The notes: generated from the letters alone by a model not told the origin. DNA of 64,000 nt from Locusta migratoria (GCA_026315105.1 CM048750.1:166064549-166128548); one strand, 5' to 3'; numbered from the stretch's first letter, positions 11,323-21,719 are shown. Numbers and translations are program-made.

Positions 11323-14151
11323 CTACGGGGAAGGGATCAGAGTTGGTAGGAGGGGCCGAAGTTCGGTATCCGGTAGAGGAAGGGTGCGGAAATTGCCTTG
11401 GGAGAGGATACGGAGCGTATGGAGGTGAAGGCCGGGAGGGACGGTTTGGCGGAGACGTGGCAGAGGCCCGGGATTTGTAAGAATAGGGTAGACCAGAGGG
11501 TTTTGGGACTCTATTTTGCGTGATGTGTAAAGGAGCCGGAGATGTTCAAGGTGTTGTAGGAGAGGAGGGAAGGGGATGAGGTCATAGAGGATCCGCGTGG
11601 GGGACGGGAGTCTGATACGGTATGCAAGGCGGAGGGCGTGGCGTTCTAGAATCTGGAGGGACTTGTAGAAAGTAGGAGGGGCTGATATCCAGGCGGGGTG
11701 GAAGGAACAAAGGACGGGGCGCATGATTGATTTGTAGGTGTGAAGGACAGTGGAAGGGTGGAGGCCCCATGTCCGGCCAGTAAGGAGTTTTAGGAGGTTT
11801 AGGCGGGACAGAGCTTTCTCACGGAGGGATTTGAGGTATGGAGTCCAGGACAGTTGGCGGTCAAGGGTAAGGCCAAGGTACTTGAGGGTGGGGGTGTGAC
11901 GGATGGGTCGGTTGTGAAGGGTAAGATAGAAATCGTGGAGGCGGAAGGTGCGGGTAGTACGACCTATGACTATTGCCTGGGATTTGTCGGGATTGACGGA
12001 GAGGAGCCACCGGTTACACCAGGAGGCGAACTCGGTGAGGTGGGACTGGAGCAAAACCTGGGAACGGGCAAGGGAGGGGGCGAGGGCCAGGAAGGCGGTG
12101 TCGTCGGCATATTGGAGGAGATAGACGGGAGGTTTGGGTTGAGGCATGTCGGCAGAGTAGAGGAGATAGAGGAGGGGAGAGAGGACTGAGCCTTGGGGCA
12201 CCCCGGCGGAGGGGTAGAAAATACGGGAGTTGGAGTTGCAGACAGTGACGTAGGAGGGGCAGCGGGTAAGGAAGGAGGCGATGAGGCGGACGTAATTAAT
12301 GGGAAGGGCGTAGAGCTGGATCTTGAAGAGGAGACCGGAATGCCATACTCGGTCGTAGGCTTTTTGGATGTCGAGGGCTACAAAAATTGCGGAGCGACGG
12401 GAGTTGAGTTGGACGGAGAGGAGATGAGTCAGGCGAAGGAGCTGGTCGTCGGCGGAGAAGGAGGGTTGGAAGCCACATTGGGAGGGGGGGAGAAACTGGT
12501 GGCGGTGGAGGTGCTGGTGGATTCGACGAGAAAGGATGGTTTCCAGGACCTTGCTGAACACGGAGGTAAGACTGATGGGACGGTAGGATGAGGTCTGGGA
12601 CGGGGGCTTGTCGGGCTTGAGGAACATGAGAATACGGGAGGTTTTCCACAGGTCGGGGTAGAAGCCAGTGTAAAGGATGATGTTGTAGAGTGTGGCAAGG
12701 ACTTCATGAAATGAGAGGGGGCATGCGCGAAGGTGGCGGTAGGTTAGCCGGTCGTGACCGGGGGCGGTGTTTCGTTTCGTGCGAAGAGTGTCTATTATGT
12801 CACGGGCAGTAATGGGAGTGTTCAATTCTGAGGGAGGAATGCAGTCCAAGTACTGGAAGCCAGGGGCGAGCGGAGGAGAGGAGGTGTCGGTGCGCTCATG
12901 GACATCCGGGAAGAGAGAGTAGTCAAAAAGGGGATCATCAGGAATGGAAAATACATCAGAAAGGTAGGAGGCAAAATGTTCTGCCTTACTGGCGTTGTCA
13001 GGGAAAGGACGATCATCATGGAGAAGGGGGTAGTGGGGGGAGGAGTGACTGCCAGTAAGGCGGCGGAAGGCACGCCAGTACTTGGCGGAGTACACCGGGA
13101 GGAGCGAGTTAAGGCGGGTGCATGTCTGACGCCAGTCCCGGCGTTTCTTCGCGGTCAAAAGGTTTCTTATGTGTCGTTGGAGTTGCCGGTGGCGTTGGAG
13201 AGTATCCCGGTCACGGGTCCGGAGAAAGGAGCGGTACAGACGGCGGGATTCGCGGAGGAGAAGGACGGCCTGTGGAGGAAGGGTAGGGCGGTGAGGATAG
13301 ATCGCCCGGGTAGGGATGTGGGCATGGACCGCGTCAGCAACGGTCTGCTGGAGAAAGGAGGAGGCATGGTCAATATCGGCGGGAGTATGGAGGGGTAGTG
13401 GGTGGCTTTCGACCGAGGTGTCGATGGAGCGACGGTAGGCATCCCAGTCGGCACGGGAATAATCATGGACGAGTTTGGGAGGGGGCATGGGACGAGGAGC
13501 GCGGGCAGGGCGGGGGCGGTGGTCAAAGGTAAGTAGGACAGGGGCGTGGTCACTGCCTATTAGGTCTAGGACGTCCGCCGTGATGCGCCCCAGGAGGTTG
13601 GGAGACACCAGTACTGCATCGGGTGTGGTGTTGCTTTCGGGGCGGGTTGGGCGGGGAAGGGGAAGGATGTCGCCCTGGAGCGAGGCGGTGACGAACTGAC
13701 GCCACCGCCGGAGTTCAGCGGGGTGACGGGAATGAAGGTTGAGGTCAGCGGCAATGACATAGGTCGGGAAGGTGCGGTCGATATGGGAGAGGAAATCGTA
13801 TGGGAGAGGAGAGGTGGAGCGAATGTAAATGGTGGCGAGAGTGACAGTGAGGGAGGGAAGAAAGAGGCTGAGGATCAAGTGTTCAGTGGGGTCATTGAGG
13901 AGAGGGTGTAGCCGGACGGGGTGGTGACGGAGATGGCCGATCGCCACTCCGCCTCGGGCCAGGGGTGGGGGTCCGTCGGTGCGGTGGAGAAGGTAAGGAT
14001 TGGTGTTGACTGGTCGGCGGGGTTGCAGGAAGGTCTCGTTGAGTAAGAAGGCATCCACGCGGTGTTGGGAGAGAGTGTGGAGGAAGAGGTTCTTATTGGC
14101 TGGGAGGGAGCGGATGTTGTGGTAGAGGAGGGTATAGGATGGGCCTGCCAT
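11323..14151 (-). CDS. Jockey-2 ORF2: endonuclease-reverse transcriptase, intact, 942 aa
   Basis: The open frame extends upstream to 14316, but the ATG at 14151 (MAGPSYTLLYHNIRSL) gives exactly the same 942-aa length and start context as Jockey-1 ORF2 and is chosen for that reason. Endonuclease motifs: NIRSL, LNETFL, IAADLN and GSDHAPV. Reverse transcriptase motifs: YRPISLTSVFSK, LDIQKAYD, VPQGSVLSP and QYADDTAFLA. No stop or frameshift. Its role is target nicking and target-primed reverse transcription of the element. A 64-bp gap separates it from the end of ORF1, so translation probably depends on reinitiation or a separate mechanism. Confidence 0.9.
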   Translation of the reverse strand: MAGPSYTLLYHNIRSLPANKNLFLHTLSQHRVDAFLLNETFLQPRRPVNTNPYLLHRTDGPPPLARGGVAIGHLRHHPVRLHPLLNDPTEHLILSLFLPSLTVTLATIYIRSTSPLPYDFLSHIDRTFPTYVIAADLNLHSRHPAELRRWRQFVTASLQGDILPLPRPTRPESNTTPDAVLVSPNLLGRITADVLDLIGSDHAPVLLTFDHRPRPARAPRPMPPPKLVHDYSRADWDAYRRSIDTSVESHPLPLHTPADIDHASSFLQQTVADAVHAHIPTRAIYPHRPTLPPQAVLLLRESRRLYRSFLRTRDRDTLQRHRQLQRHIRNLLTAKKRRDWRQTCTRLNSLLPVYSAKYWRAFRRLTGSHSSPHYPLLHDDRPFPDNASKAEHFASYLSDVFSIPDDPLFDYSLFPDVHERTDTSSPPLAPGFQYLDCIPPSELNTPITARDIIDTLRTKRNTAPGHDRLTYRHLRACPLSFHEVLATLYNIILYTGFYPDLWKTSRILMFLKPDKPPSQTSSYRPISLTSVFSKVLETILSRRIHQHLHRHQFLPPSQCGFQPSFSADDQLLRLTHLLSVQLNSRRSAIFVALDIQKAYDRVWHSGLLFKIQLYALPINYVRLIASFLTRCPSYVTVCNSNSRIFYPSAGVPQGSVLSPLLYLLYSADMPQPKPPVYLLQYADDTAFLALAPSLARSQVLLQSHLTEFASWCNRWLLSVNPDKSQAIVIGRTTRTFRLHDFYLTLHNRPIRHTPTLKYLGLTLDRQLSWTPYLKSLREKALSRLNLLKLLTGRTWGLHPSTVLHTYKSIMRPVLCSFHPAWISAPPTFYKSLQILERHALRLAYRIRLPSPTRILYDLIPFPPLLQHLEHLRLLYTSRKIESQNPLVYPILTNPGPLPRLRQTVPPGLHLHTLRILSQGNFRTLPLPDTELRPLLPTLIPSP

Positions 14152-14215
14152 GATGGGGTAGAGGGAGGGTTGGAGGGTAGAGGAGGGGTGGGGAAAGGAA
14201 GGGGACCGGAGTGAC

Positions 14216-15796
14216 TTAAACTTGGGTCTCGAGGCGGGAAAAGGCGAAGTGGGAGTGGGCACGGGAGAAGGTTGCAAAGGTGTCCAGATTGAACACGGAC
14301 CTGGCGGCCAGTGCAATCTGTTGGAGGGTGTGGGGACGTTGGAAGGGGTGGATGTTGGCGAGGACGGTGGTGACGAACCGGATAACGTCTTCGGCGGTGG
14401 GGGGAGGGACCAAGGATTGATTGGGGTGCATGGGAGGATCTATGGGGCGGATGGGGACGGTGAGTTCGGGTTTGGAGGGAGCAGGTGGAGGGACGGATTT
14501 GCACTTGTAGGAGTAGGTAGGGTGAGGGCCGCCACAGGTGTTGCAGGTGGGAGGAGAGGTGAGGTTGGGACAGTGTTTATGGAGGTGGGAGTCTTTGCAG
14601 TGGGGACAGGTGGGAGGGTTTTTGCAGTTCTGCATCAGGTGATCATTATAAACGAGGCACCTGGCGCAGCGGTAGGCTTGCGGGGGGGATCGGGAGGGTT
14701 CTACCGTGTGGCGGCGATCGTATATCAGCGCACCCTCGAGGAAGAGGTGGTCAAGGGAAGATGCGGATTCAGTAAATATCCGCATCAAACGGGTGGGGCC
14801 AGAGTCATTGTTGATCCGCTTGGCGGAACGGATGGAGATGTCGGGGTGAGAGTTGAGTTGCTCCAACACCTCTTCCTCCGTAATCAAAGGACTAAGCCTT
14901 GTGATCACGGCGGTGAGGGTCGGAGGGCGGCGGGGGGGAGGTGGTTGGCGGGCAGAGGAGGCTGTATAGTAGGGGGTGAGGGTGGCATGAGGGCCGAAAA
15001 GGACCTTGGGGATGCGAGCGAGGATGTCTGTGTGGAGGGTGGGGCTGGGGGACTTCAGGAGGACAGAGTCTCGGCGGGGAATAATTTGGGAGATGGGGGC
15101 GGAGGGGAAATACTTCCGAATTTGGAGGGAGAGGTTTTTATGTTCAAGGAATCAGGGTTCAGGATGGGACAGTACATATGTGAACAGGTCGGGTTGGGGG
15201 CGTGGGAGAAAGGGGGCGGTGTCCATAGGGTCGGTAAGAGGGGGAGGAGGAGGGGGCGGGGGAGGGGGGGGAGCTTTCTTCGATTTGGTGGAGGCGGGGG
15301 AAGGGTCCGCACTTCCCCGTTTCTGGGTGCGTTTGGGGATGGCGCCAGTAGAGGCAGGTAGAGATGCTGGAGCAGAGGCGGTGACGGAGGCATAGGTAGG
15401 AGGGGCTGGGAGGGAAACACGATCAAGTGGGATTTCGATGGGAGGCGGAGGGTGGGGTAGAAGGTGAGAAGGGGGCGGGGGCGACAGCGGCGTATCTGCC
15501 ACCGTGGCTCGGCGGTGCGTCACATGGGCGGGGTTGACCGGTGCAGTGTAGGGGGTGGTGAGGGGGAGGTAGATCGGAGGGGGAGGGGGGACCTCATGGG
15601 ATGGTGAAGCGGAGAGGATGACATGGAGCGGGAGAGTAGTTTGGGGAAGGCTGGAGGGGCTCCAGGTGATTGTTGTGGAGGCGAGGGAGGGGGTGGTAGT
15701 AAGAATGATGGGTGCAGTATGGACAGGAGGCAGGGTTATTGTGGGAACTGCAGAGAGGGAGGAGGAAGTTGACGGGGTGGACGATGAGGTCGCCAT
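14216..15796 (-). pseudogene. Jockey-2 ORF1 (Gag-like), one nonsense codon
   Basis: ATG at 15796 (MATSSSTPSTSS). A single frame runs to the stop at 14216, about 526 codons, interrupted only by one TGA at about 15152 (after LSHPEP). N-terminal half Pro/Ser/Thr-rich. Then come PSAPISQIIPRRDSVLLKSP, the conserved ITEEEVLEQLNSHP and RSAKRINN block, three zinc knuckles (YRCARC, CPHC, CNTCGGPHPTYSYKC), and a C-terminal block with IHPFQRPHTLQQIALAARS. Its role in the family is RNA binding. One base change separates it from an open frame, so the copy looks young. Confidence 0.85.
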
Positions 15797-15994
15797 GGGC
15801 AGCTCTTACGACAGGGGCGCAGTCCAGGGCGACGAGCGGAGACCGGCAGGGCGGCAGCGATGACGGCGGCGACGGCGGCGACGGCGGCGGCAGCGTGGAC
15901 GTTGGTGCTGCTACGACGGCGGCGGCGGCGGCGGCGGGGGGCCAGGGGCTGGGCCTGGGCGGCGGCGGAGGAGGAGGACCAGGTGCGGGGCCTG

Positions 15995-16029
<35 letters not shown>

Positions 16030-16121
16030 AAAGCAGGAACGGAAGGAAGTAGCGGGAACAGGGAACCAACTGAAGTAGCCGAGATCAGCCCGGCAATAGC
16101 TACAGTCGGGGGGATTCGATG
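15797..16121 (-). promoter_or_regulatory. Jockey-2 5' UTR with CGG tract
   Basis: GC-rich leader between ORF1 and the right target copy, including interrupted GGC repeats at 15914-15936 and 15991-16027. It is the presumed internal promoter region by analogy with Jockey elements. Repeat length may vary or be collapsed in assembly. Confidence 0.45.
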
Positions 16122-16131
16122 GTACTTCTGC
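16122..16131. repeat. Jockey target duplication, copy 3 (GTACTTCTGC)
   Basis: Matches the two other copies at 9 of 10 bases. The Gypsy A reading frame resumes immediately after it in the same phase as Gag. Confidence 0.75.
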
Positions 16132-17603
16132 GCCTATGGAAAAACTATATAGTGCACCACGTAGCAAGCGCCGACGAGCTCGTAAAACAGTGCAACGGAA
16201 AAGGGTTCGGGACAAGCAAAATGATTATGTACAGTGCAATCCTGTAGTGAAAATAGTGCCTTCTGCAACTGCTCCTTGTAATAGTGCCCAGTACTGTGTA
16301 GCTAGTGACAGTAGACTTGTTGTAGATACTGAAAGTAATTTTAGTGCAGTAGCCTCGCATTGCGCGGACGCCGATCCGGCGGTAGTGTCATCTAGTGACA
16401 GTGTTGTTAATCCGCTGCGTGCCGAGTCTACGCCGCTTCCTTCACTACGCGGCCCGCGCAAGCGCAGTAAACAAACCGTAGCAGACGTTGCCCACATTCG
16501 CGCACCTGTCGTGCGCCAGAAGCACAAACTTTTTGTAAATCTCTCCATAGAAAATAAGACTGTGCAATTTCAGCTTGATACTGGTTCCGCTGTTACATTA
16601 ATTAATAAAGATACTTATGAACTTCTGGGTTCGCCAAAATTGTCGCCGTCACAGCAAGTGTTAACAGCTTATACGGGTCAAAATATTCCCGTGCTAGGAA
16701 CGTGTAGCCTGCCCGCCTCTTTTCAAGGTGTAACGAAGACAGTTGCTTTTGTAGTTCTTCAGGCCAAATCTACACAGAACATTTTTGGACTAGATGCATT
16801 CGACTTATTTGGTTTATCAATTCAAAGAGATGTGCTTCAAATTTCGTCAATAGTGCCTCAGGATAAAATCAATGCATTGTGTGACAAATATAGTGACTTG
16901 TTTTCGCCGGAACTAGGTTGTGCAAAAGACTTCGTGGCACATGTAACTTTAAAAGAATCTGCAGTTCCAAAATTTCGTAAAGCTAGACCAGTGCCTATCG
17001 CCTTGCGTGATACAGTTGCCGAAGAACTTAAACGTTGGCAAGATAGTGGGGTGATTTCTCCTGTTTCTGCGAGTCAGTGGGCCTCGCCTATAGTAATTAT
17101 ACCCAAGACGTCAGGAATACTTCGTCTCTGTGCGGACTTCAAATCAACAGTGAACAGTCAAACAATTGTAGACACTTACCCCCTGCCCAGACCTGAGGAA
17201 CTGATGGACAAATTAGGACAGTCTCGTTTCTTTTCTAAGATTGATTTAGCAGAGGCATACTTACAGATTCCACTTGATGACGAGTCAAAAAAGTTTTTCG
17301 TCATTAATACTCACATGGGCCTTTTTCAATTTCAACGCCTACCCTTTGGCAGTTCTTCCGCCCCCGCTATTTTTCAGCGCTTTTTGGAGCAGCTGACAGT
17401 TTCTGTACCGTGTTGCTCAAACTACTTAGATGATATTGTGGTATCCGGACGTACAGTTGAAGAACATTTAGCAAACCTGGAGTGCCTTTTCAAAGTTTTG
17501 ACTGCAGCAGGTCTACGTTGTAATAAAGCAAAGTGTTCGTTTTTTCAAACTGAAATAGAGTACCTAGGCCATGTGATTAATGCCCAAGGAATCCATCCCT
17601 TAG
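16132..17603 (+). pseudogene. Gypsy A Pol: protease and reverse transcriptase (3' truncated)
   Basis: Continues the Gag frame after the LINE insertions. Basic leader (RSKRRRARK), then an aspartic protease with LDTGSAVTLI, then reverse transcriptase: ASPIVIIPK, LRLCADFK, first catalytic Asp in FSKIDLAEAYLQI, LPFGSSSAPAIFQR, and YLDDIVV at about 17428-17448. After YLGHVINAQGIHPL the coding jumps directly to the late RNase H segment in another frame, giving a stop at 17609-17611. The thumb/connection and the first half of RNase H are missing. Family role: polyprotein processing and reverse transcription. Confidence 0.88.
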
Positions 17604-17886
17604 TCAGATAGAAAAGGAGGCCTTAGCAATAATTTACGGCGTCACAAAGTTTCTTCATTATATCTATGGCAGAAAATTCTATTTGTTGACAGACCACAAG
17701 CCTCTCACGTCGTTGTTCTCACCCACAAAGCCAATTCCGCCACGAACGGCACAAAAGCTTCAGAGATGGTCCTTAATACTGTCAAATTATCAGTATGAGA
17801 TTTTGTACCGACCTACCACTAAACACGCCAACGCGGACACACTTTCTCGACTTCCGGTTGGCCAGGATGTGTCGTTTGATTCATGA
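17604..17886 (+). pseudogene. Gypsy A RNase H, C-terminal fragment
   Basis: Reads IEKEALAIIYGV, then LLTDHKPLTSLF, then ANADTLSRLP, the late RNase H block of Ty3/gypsy Pol, in a frame shifted relative to RT. The catalytic Asp that opens RNase H lies in the deleted part. It ends at an in-frame TGA (17884-17886), directly followed by integrase in the same frame. That stop is therefore a nonsense mutation rather than a natural end. Confidence 0.8.
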
Positions 17887-19239
17887 GAAATGGCATGTTG
17901 TCAGATAGACTCCAGAGATGCTTCCGCTGTCGCAGATTTCCCTTTGAACTCTCATCGGGTTGCACAGGAAACAGCTGCGGATGTAGACTTAAGTGTGGTA
18001 GCACGTTTTGTTCGCTCAGGGTGGCCTGCCAGAGCCAAAGACATTGATCGGCCTCTGGTTCGACGTTATTTTGCACAACGTCATGCATTGTCTTTAAGTC
18101 AGGGTGTACTGTTGTTGCATGCCGACAACGACCAAGCAAGAGTGATTGTTCCTCGTTCCCTGCAACGAGAAGTGTTACGCCTCCTGCATCAAGGACATTG
18201 GGGTATTGTTAGGACAAAGCAACTGGCCAGACGTCATTGTACCTGGGGTGGTGTGGACGCTCAGATAGAGAACATGACGTCACAGTGTACTGTTTGTGCG
18301 GAGCATCAGGCGGCTCCTCCGCAACGTTTCTCAGACTGGCCACGCCCCAAGGGACCATGGCAACGTTTACATATTGACTTTGCCGGACCTTTCTGGAATA
18401 CGCGCTGGTTAATCGTTGTAGACGCTTTCAGCAAGTTTCCTTTTGTGATTGCCATGAACTCAACGACAGCTTCTAGTACAATCAGTGCCTTAACATCAGT
18501 GTTTTGCATCGAAGGCTTGCCTGAAACTATCGTCAGTGACAATGGACCTCAGTTTGTTAGTGCGGAATTTCAACAGTTTTGTCGTGTGAATGGTATTCAG
18601 CATATTACCACTGCACCTTTTCACCCTCAGTTCAATGGTGAAGCAGAACGTTTCGTTCGAACATTCAAGTCACACATGGAAAAGATGAAAGGTCAGCACT
18701 CCAGGCAGCAAGCTCTTCAAATTTTCCTGTCTACGTATCGGTGCATGCCACGTGACGGCCCGTCTCCTGCCGAGCTGCTACACGGCCGCCGTCACCGCAC
18801 TCTCCTTCACCTGCTGCAGCCTCCCACGCACCGAGTCGGTTCGTATGGCGCTACGCGTTTTCAGGTTTCCACGCCGGTGCTGTACAGGGTGTTTGCTGGA
18901 AACAAGAAGAAACTATGGATGCCGGGCATCATTCAGCGCGTGCTCTGTCGCAATATCTATGTTGTACGTTCTTCCACAGGGTCGGAGCTGCGGCGCCACG
19001 CAAACCAATTGCGTCTGCATAGGCCGCGCGATCCTGTCTCCGGTTTCTTGATTCCAGACCCAGTTCACCGCCAGGGAGCACAAACACATCGTTCGTCAAC
19101 GGGTCCAGCATCCCCGGACTACGAGATCGTCCCGATGGAGATCGACGCGACGCCGCCGCTGTCGCCGCCGCAGATAACAGCGTCACCGAGAGGGACTCCG
19201 GGACCGTACGTGCCGCCGCCGCCTGGGCCACGCACCTAA
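17887..19239 (+). pseudogene. Gypsy A integrase, full domain set
   Basis: About 450 codons ending at TAA 19237-19239. The HHCC zinc finger is visible (HQGHWG, then H, then CTVCAEH). The catalytic core has all three acidic positions: Asp in HIDFAG, Asp in IVSDNGPQFVS, and Glu in NGEAERFVRTFK. A C-terminal SH3-like region precedes a Pro-rich tail. Family role: integration of element cDNA. The domain itself looks undamaged, but it is cut from the rest of Pol by the nonsense codon at 17884. Same frame as the RNase H fragment. Confidence 0.85.
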
Positions 19240-19458
19240 GAAGAAGATGACCTGCTCCCTCTGGGCGGGGGGGTGCGCCCTTCCCCAGGTTTCGGTGGGT
19301 TCCCTGGAGGATCGCAAGGCGGATGCCGGGGCGCGGACGGCGTCTCGATCCCAGCCTCAGCTACGACGCCCGTCCCACCAGTAACGCCCCCGCCCAGGCC
19401 CTCCTCCCAGTGCCGTCGCCGTGGCCCTCAGCCCTACGCCACGACGGCGCGGCGGTTT

Positions 19459-19471
19459 GGGGGGGGAGGGG
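19459..19471 (+). promoter_or_regulatory. Gypsy A polypurine tract
   Basis: GGGGGGGGAGGGG immediately before the 3' LTR at 19472, the expected position and composition for the plus-strand primer. Confidence 0.75.
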
Positions 19472-19915
19472 TGTGGTGTCGCACAAGTACAAAGTGCGCG
19501 CCACCTACTTTCGCCGCGCGCCGCCATGCACGCACGGCGCGGCGTTCTCACGACGACAGCCACGAGCGCCCTCTGCTGCAACCCCGCTCGTGGCCACCAC
19601 GGAAAGACACCGGTCACTTCGGACTGAGATAGCAACCAGTTAGGACCTTCGTAATCAGATAGGCACCAGTGAAGACTTTGCTATCGTACAGGCACTAGGC
19701 AGACCTCTAACAACTATGTATCAACATTCTGCAGTACTATGTAAAAGTTAAGTATTGTTACATTCTGTGCAATATATATCTCTTTCTAATTTACTCGAGT
19801 GTTTATAGTTTCTGGCTGCTCCCCTCCGTACCTGCACCAGCGTGCTATTTTTGTTCCTGTGTCGGGCTCATTCCACTCGGCCACCGACACCTACGACGAG
19901 GCTGGGACACAAAAG
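19472..19915 (+). repeat. Gypsy A 3' LTR
   Basis: 444 bp with the same ends as the 5' LTR. It is followed by the AGCT target copy and then LINE sequence. Confidence 0.9.
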
Positions 19916-20430
19916 AGCTACGTAACTGGCTCAGAAGACAGCACGTAGAATATTGGACCAAAGTCTACCAACAAAAACATGGCAAGGTAATGATGCCAAA
20001 GCCATGTTTTAATAGAAGGTCTGCAATCCTGGGTCTGAACAGGAGAGAGATTAGACTCACGGTTGGATTGCTGACAGGCCATGGGAATTTCAAAAAACAC
20101 CTACATACAATGGGAATAACAGAAGAGGACCCTAAATGTAGGATCTGTGATGACGGTGATGAAACTGCATGACATCTAATCTTCGAATGCATTGCATTGG
20201 AGAGTAAAAGGCACAGAACATTTGGGACAACCAGACCCCCAGACCCAAAGAAATTGTGTCTAATAAAAAAACTGGTAAAGGGACTCCTTGCACTGTTCAA
20301 GGGCATTGCTTGGCTTTACTAGATATAAAGGGAGCGATACCGCACTTAGTTTCAGTGCGGGAAGTGGCGCGTTGGACCAAGACTGTTTTGGCATCCCTGA
20401 AAAAATCAAATCAAATCAATCCTATTGGAA
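19916..20430 (+). pseudogene. I/R1-group LINE, right half (RNase H end, C-terminal zinc motif, 3' tail)
   Basis: Resumes the LINE split at 3246: after LRNWLRRQHVEYW the frame runs to a C-terminal cysteine/histidine motif CRICDDGDET, then HLIFEC, typical of the end of I- and R1-group ORF2. A TGA at 20170-20172 falls inside this motif. The element then trails off in AAATCAAATCAAATCAA, which I take as its short-repeat 3' tail at about 20400-20420. The end coordinate is approximate. Confidence 0.8.
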
Positions 20431-21249
20431 GCTCTTACTTTTAATGAACGGACACCTTGCCCTCTTGCACTTCCTTGATTTTAAATAATCACTCCCGTGA
20501 ACCAATAATCCCGTACACCATTTAACTGACGTGGTTGCCTAACAAACTTGGAATTCGTTTCCTTTTCCATCGTAGTCTTCCACTGTTCGAAGGTTACAGT
20601 ATCGGTAAACGTGTAAGTTTTTGTCTCCATCCTAAATCCACGACACTAAAAAAGTTCTGCAGCACCTTTCTTATTAATTTTTGCAATCGCATATTGGACA
20701 TAATTTCGAATTTTTACACAAGTCGTCCCCCGTATGTATCGCACTCACATACCTTTTTAATTCACATGAATCACGACAAGTTTTCATACAAACGTCACAG
20801 CAATAACTAGGTGTCTCATAGATCCATCTCACATGGGAGGCAAGCGCTGGAACCTTAGTAAAAATAAATTAATATGGAAATTCTCGACATAGATGATAAA
20901 TAATATTCAAAAGAGATAGATTGGTTGGCCAGTGCTTACCTTAATTCTGTACTGCCAAGAGTCACACAAAAACACGAAATGCAAACAAAAATATAGGACA
21001 CAAGCTTTCGGAACTGTGTTCCTTCTTCAGGTGGAGAGAAGGGAGAAAAAAGAAATAAGGAATGGGAAAGGAAGGGACAGGTAATTCACGAGCAATCTAT
21101 CTATTTTTGAATAATGATTTAAAAATATATTCAGACTTTTTGCACTCCACAACAGTCTTTATTTCCTCCATCACTACTGCTACACACAACACCGAATAAT
21201 CGGTGCCACATTCCAAAAAGGGCGCCAGATACCATCGTAAGGGCTGATG
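20431..21249. other. Unassigned AT-rich spacer
   Basis: No convincing coding sequence. At about 20990-21040 there is a phrase 'acaagctttcggaactgtg' followed by 'ttccttcttcagg', which resembles pieces of insect MITE/SINE-like repeats, but I cannot place boundaries. Confidence 0.4.
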
Positions 21250-21719
21250 CAGTGCCGGATTAGCCACGTAGCAAGAATTAGCAAATGCTACGGGCCCCGC
21301 GCATTTCGGGGGGGGGGGGGGGGGCGCCTGGTCGCGAATATCTTTTTTTTATTATTATTATATTTTATTATTTTTATTTTTTTTTAATTGTAGCATTTAT
21401 TCTTTGCAAGTATACTTGTGAAAAGGTGAATTGTCTCACCATTTGGTTAAGTTCTCAAAATTCTATGAACTTTTTAATAATGTTTCTGGCATCACAATGA
21501 AGAACAGGGTAATCGGTGTGTCGGAGCTAACCTCGATGGTCAGCAATAGCTTCTTAGTGACATTTAGTTCATGCAGTCGTGTTGCTGTATTCCCTGCGTC
21601 TTGAGTCCCGGTGGTATCAATACTCACGGTATTGTGAGAACGGCTGATACGCTACCGAAACGCCACGTATGAAAGGTAACAGGCGCGAAAACGCCGCTGC
21701 CAGCAGGGCGCAGCCGCTC

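Larger units (their letters stand above)
10658..16121 (-). mobile_element. Jockey-2: complete Jockey-clade LINE, second subfamily
   Basis: A minus-strand LINE of 5464 bp, collinear with Jockey-1 but clearly diverged in protein sequence (for example LLYHNIRSLPANK against ILYSNIRSLPTNK). It is therefore a different subfamily rather than a tandem duplication. Poly(T) at 10658-10671 is followed by a CT-rich 3' UTR. Intact ORF2, ORF1 with one nonsense codon, and a GC-rich 5' UTR with (CGG)n at about 15991-16027. The right edge meets GTACTTCTGC at 16122. Confidence 0.9.
3247..19915 (+). mobile_element. Gypsy A: Ty3/gypsy LTR retrotransposon (Mag-like), nested host of two LINEs
   Basis: LTR retrotransposon with 444-bp LTRs (3247-3690 and 19472-19915) that differ at 3 positions by my count, and a 4-bp AGCT target duplication. 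Internal order is PBS, Gag, protease, RT, RNase H, integrase, purine tract. No env-like ORF follows integrase. Gag and Pol lie in one frame on either side of the Jockey insertions, suggesting that a single Gag-Pol ORF existed. The copy is dead: two LINEs interrupt Gag, about a third of RT/RNase H is missing at about 17603, and there is a nonsense codon before integrase. Protein style (zinc-knuckle Gag, integrase without an obvious chromodomain) resembles Mag-lineage gypsy elements; the lineage call is tentative. Confidence 0.9.

Noticed and set aside
14222..15361. 379-codon open frame on the plus strand
   Set aside because: It is the antisense shadow of the GC-rich, Pro-rich Jockey-2 ORF1, with Gly/Arg-rich low-complexity content.
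16122..16131. Jockey-1 and Jockey-2 as a tandem duplication of one element
   Set aside because: Their proteins and UTRs are clearly diverged while the target copies are nearly identical.
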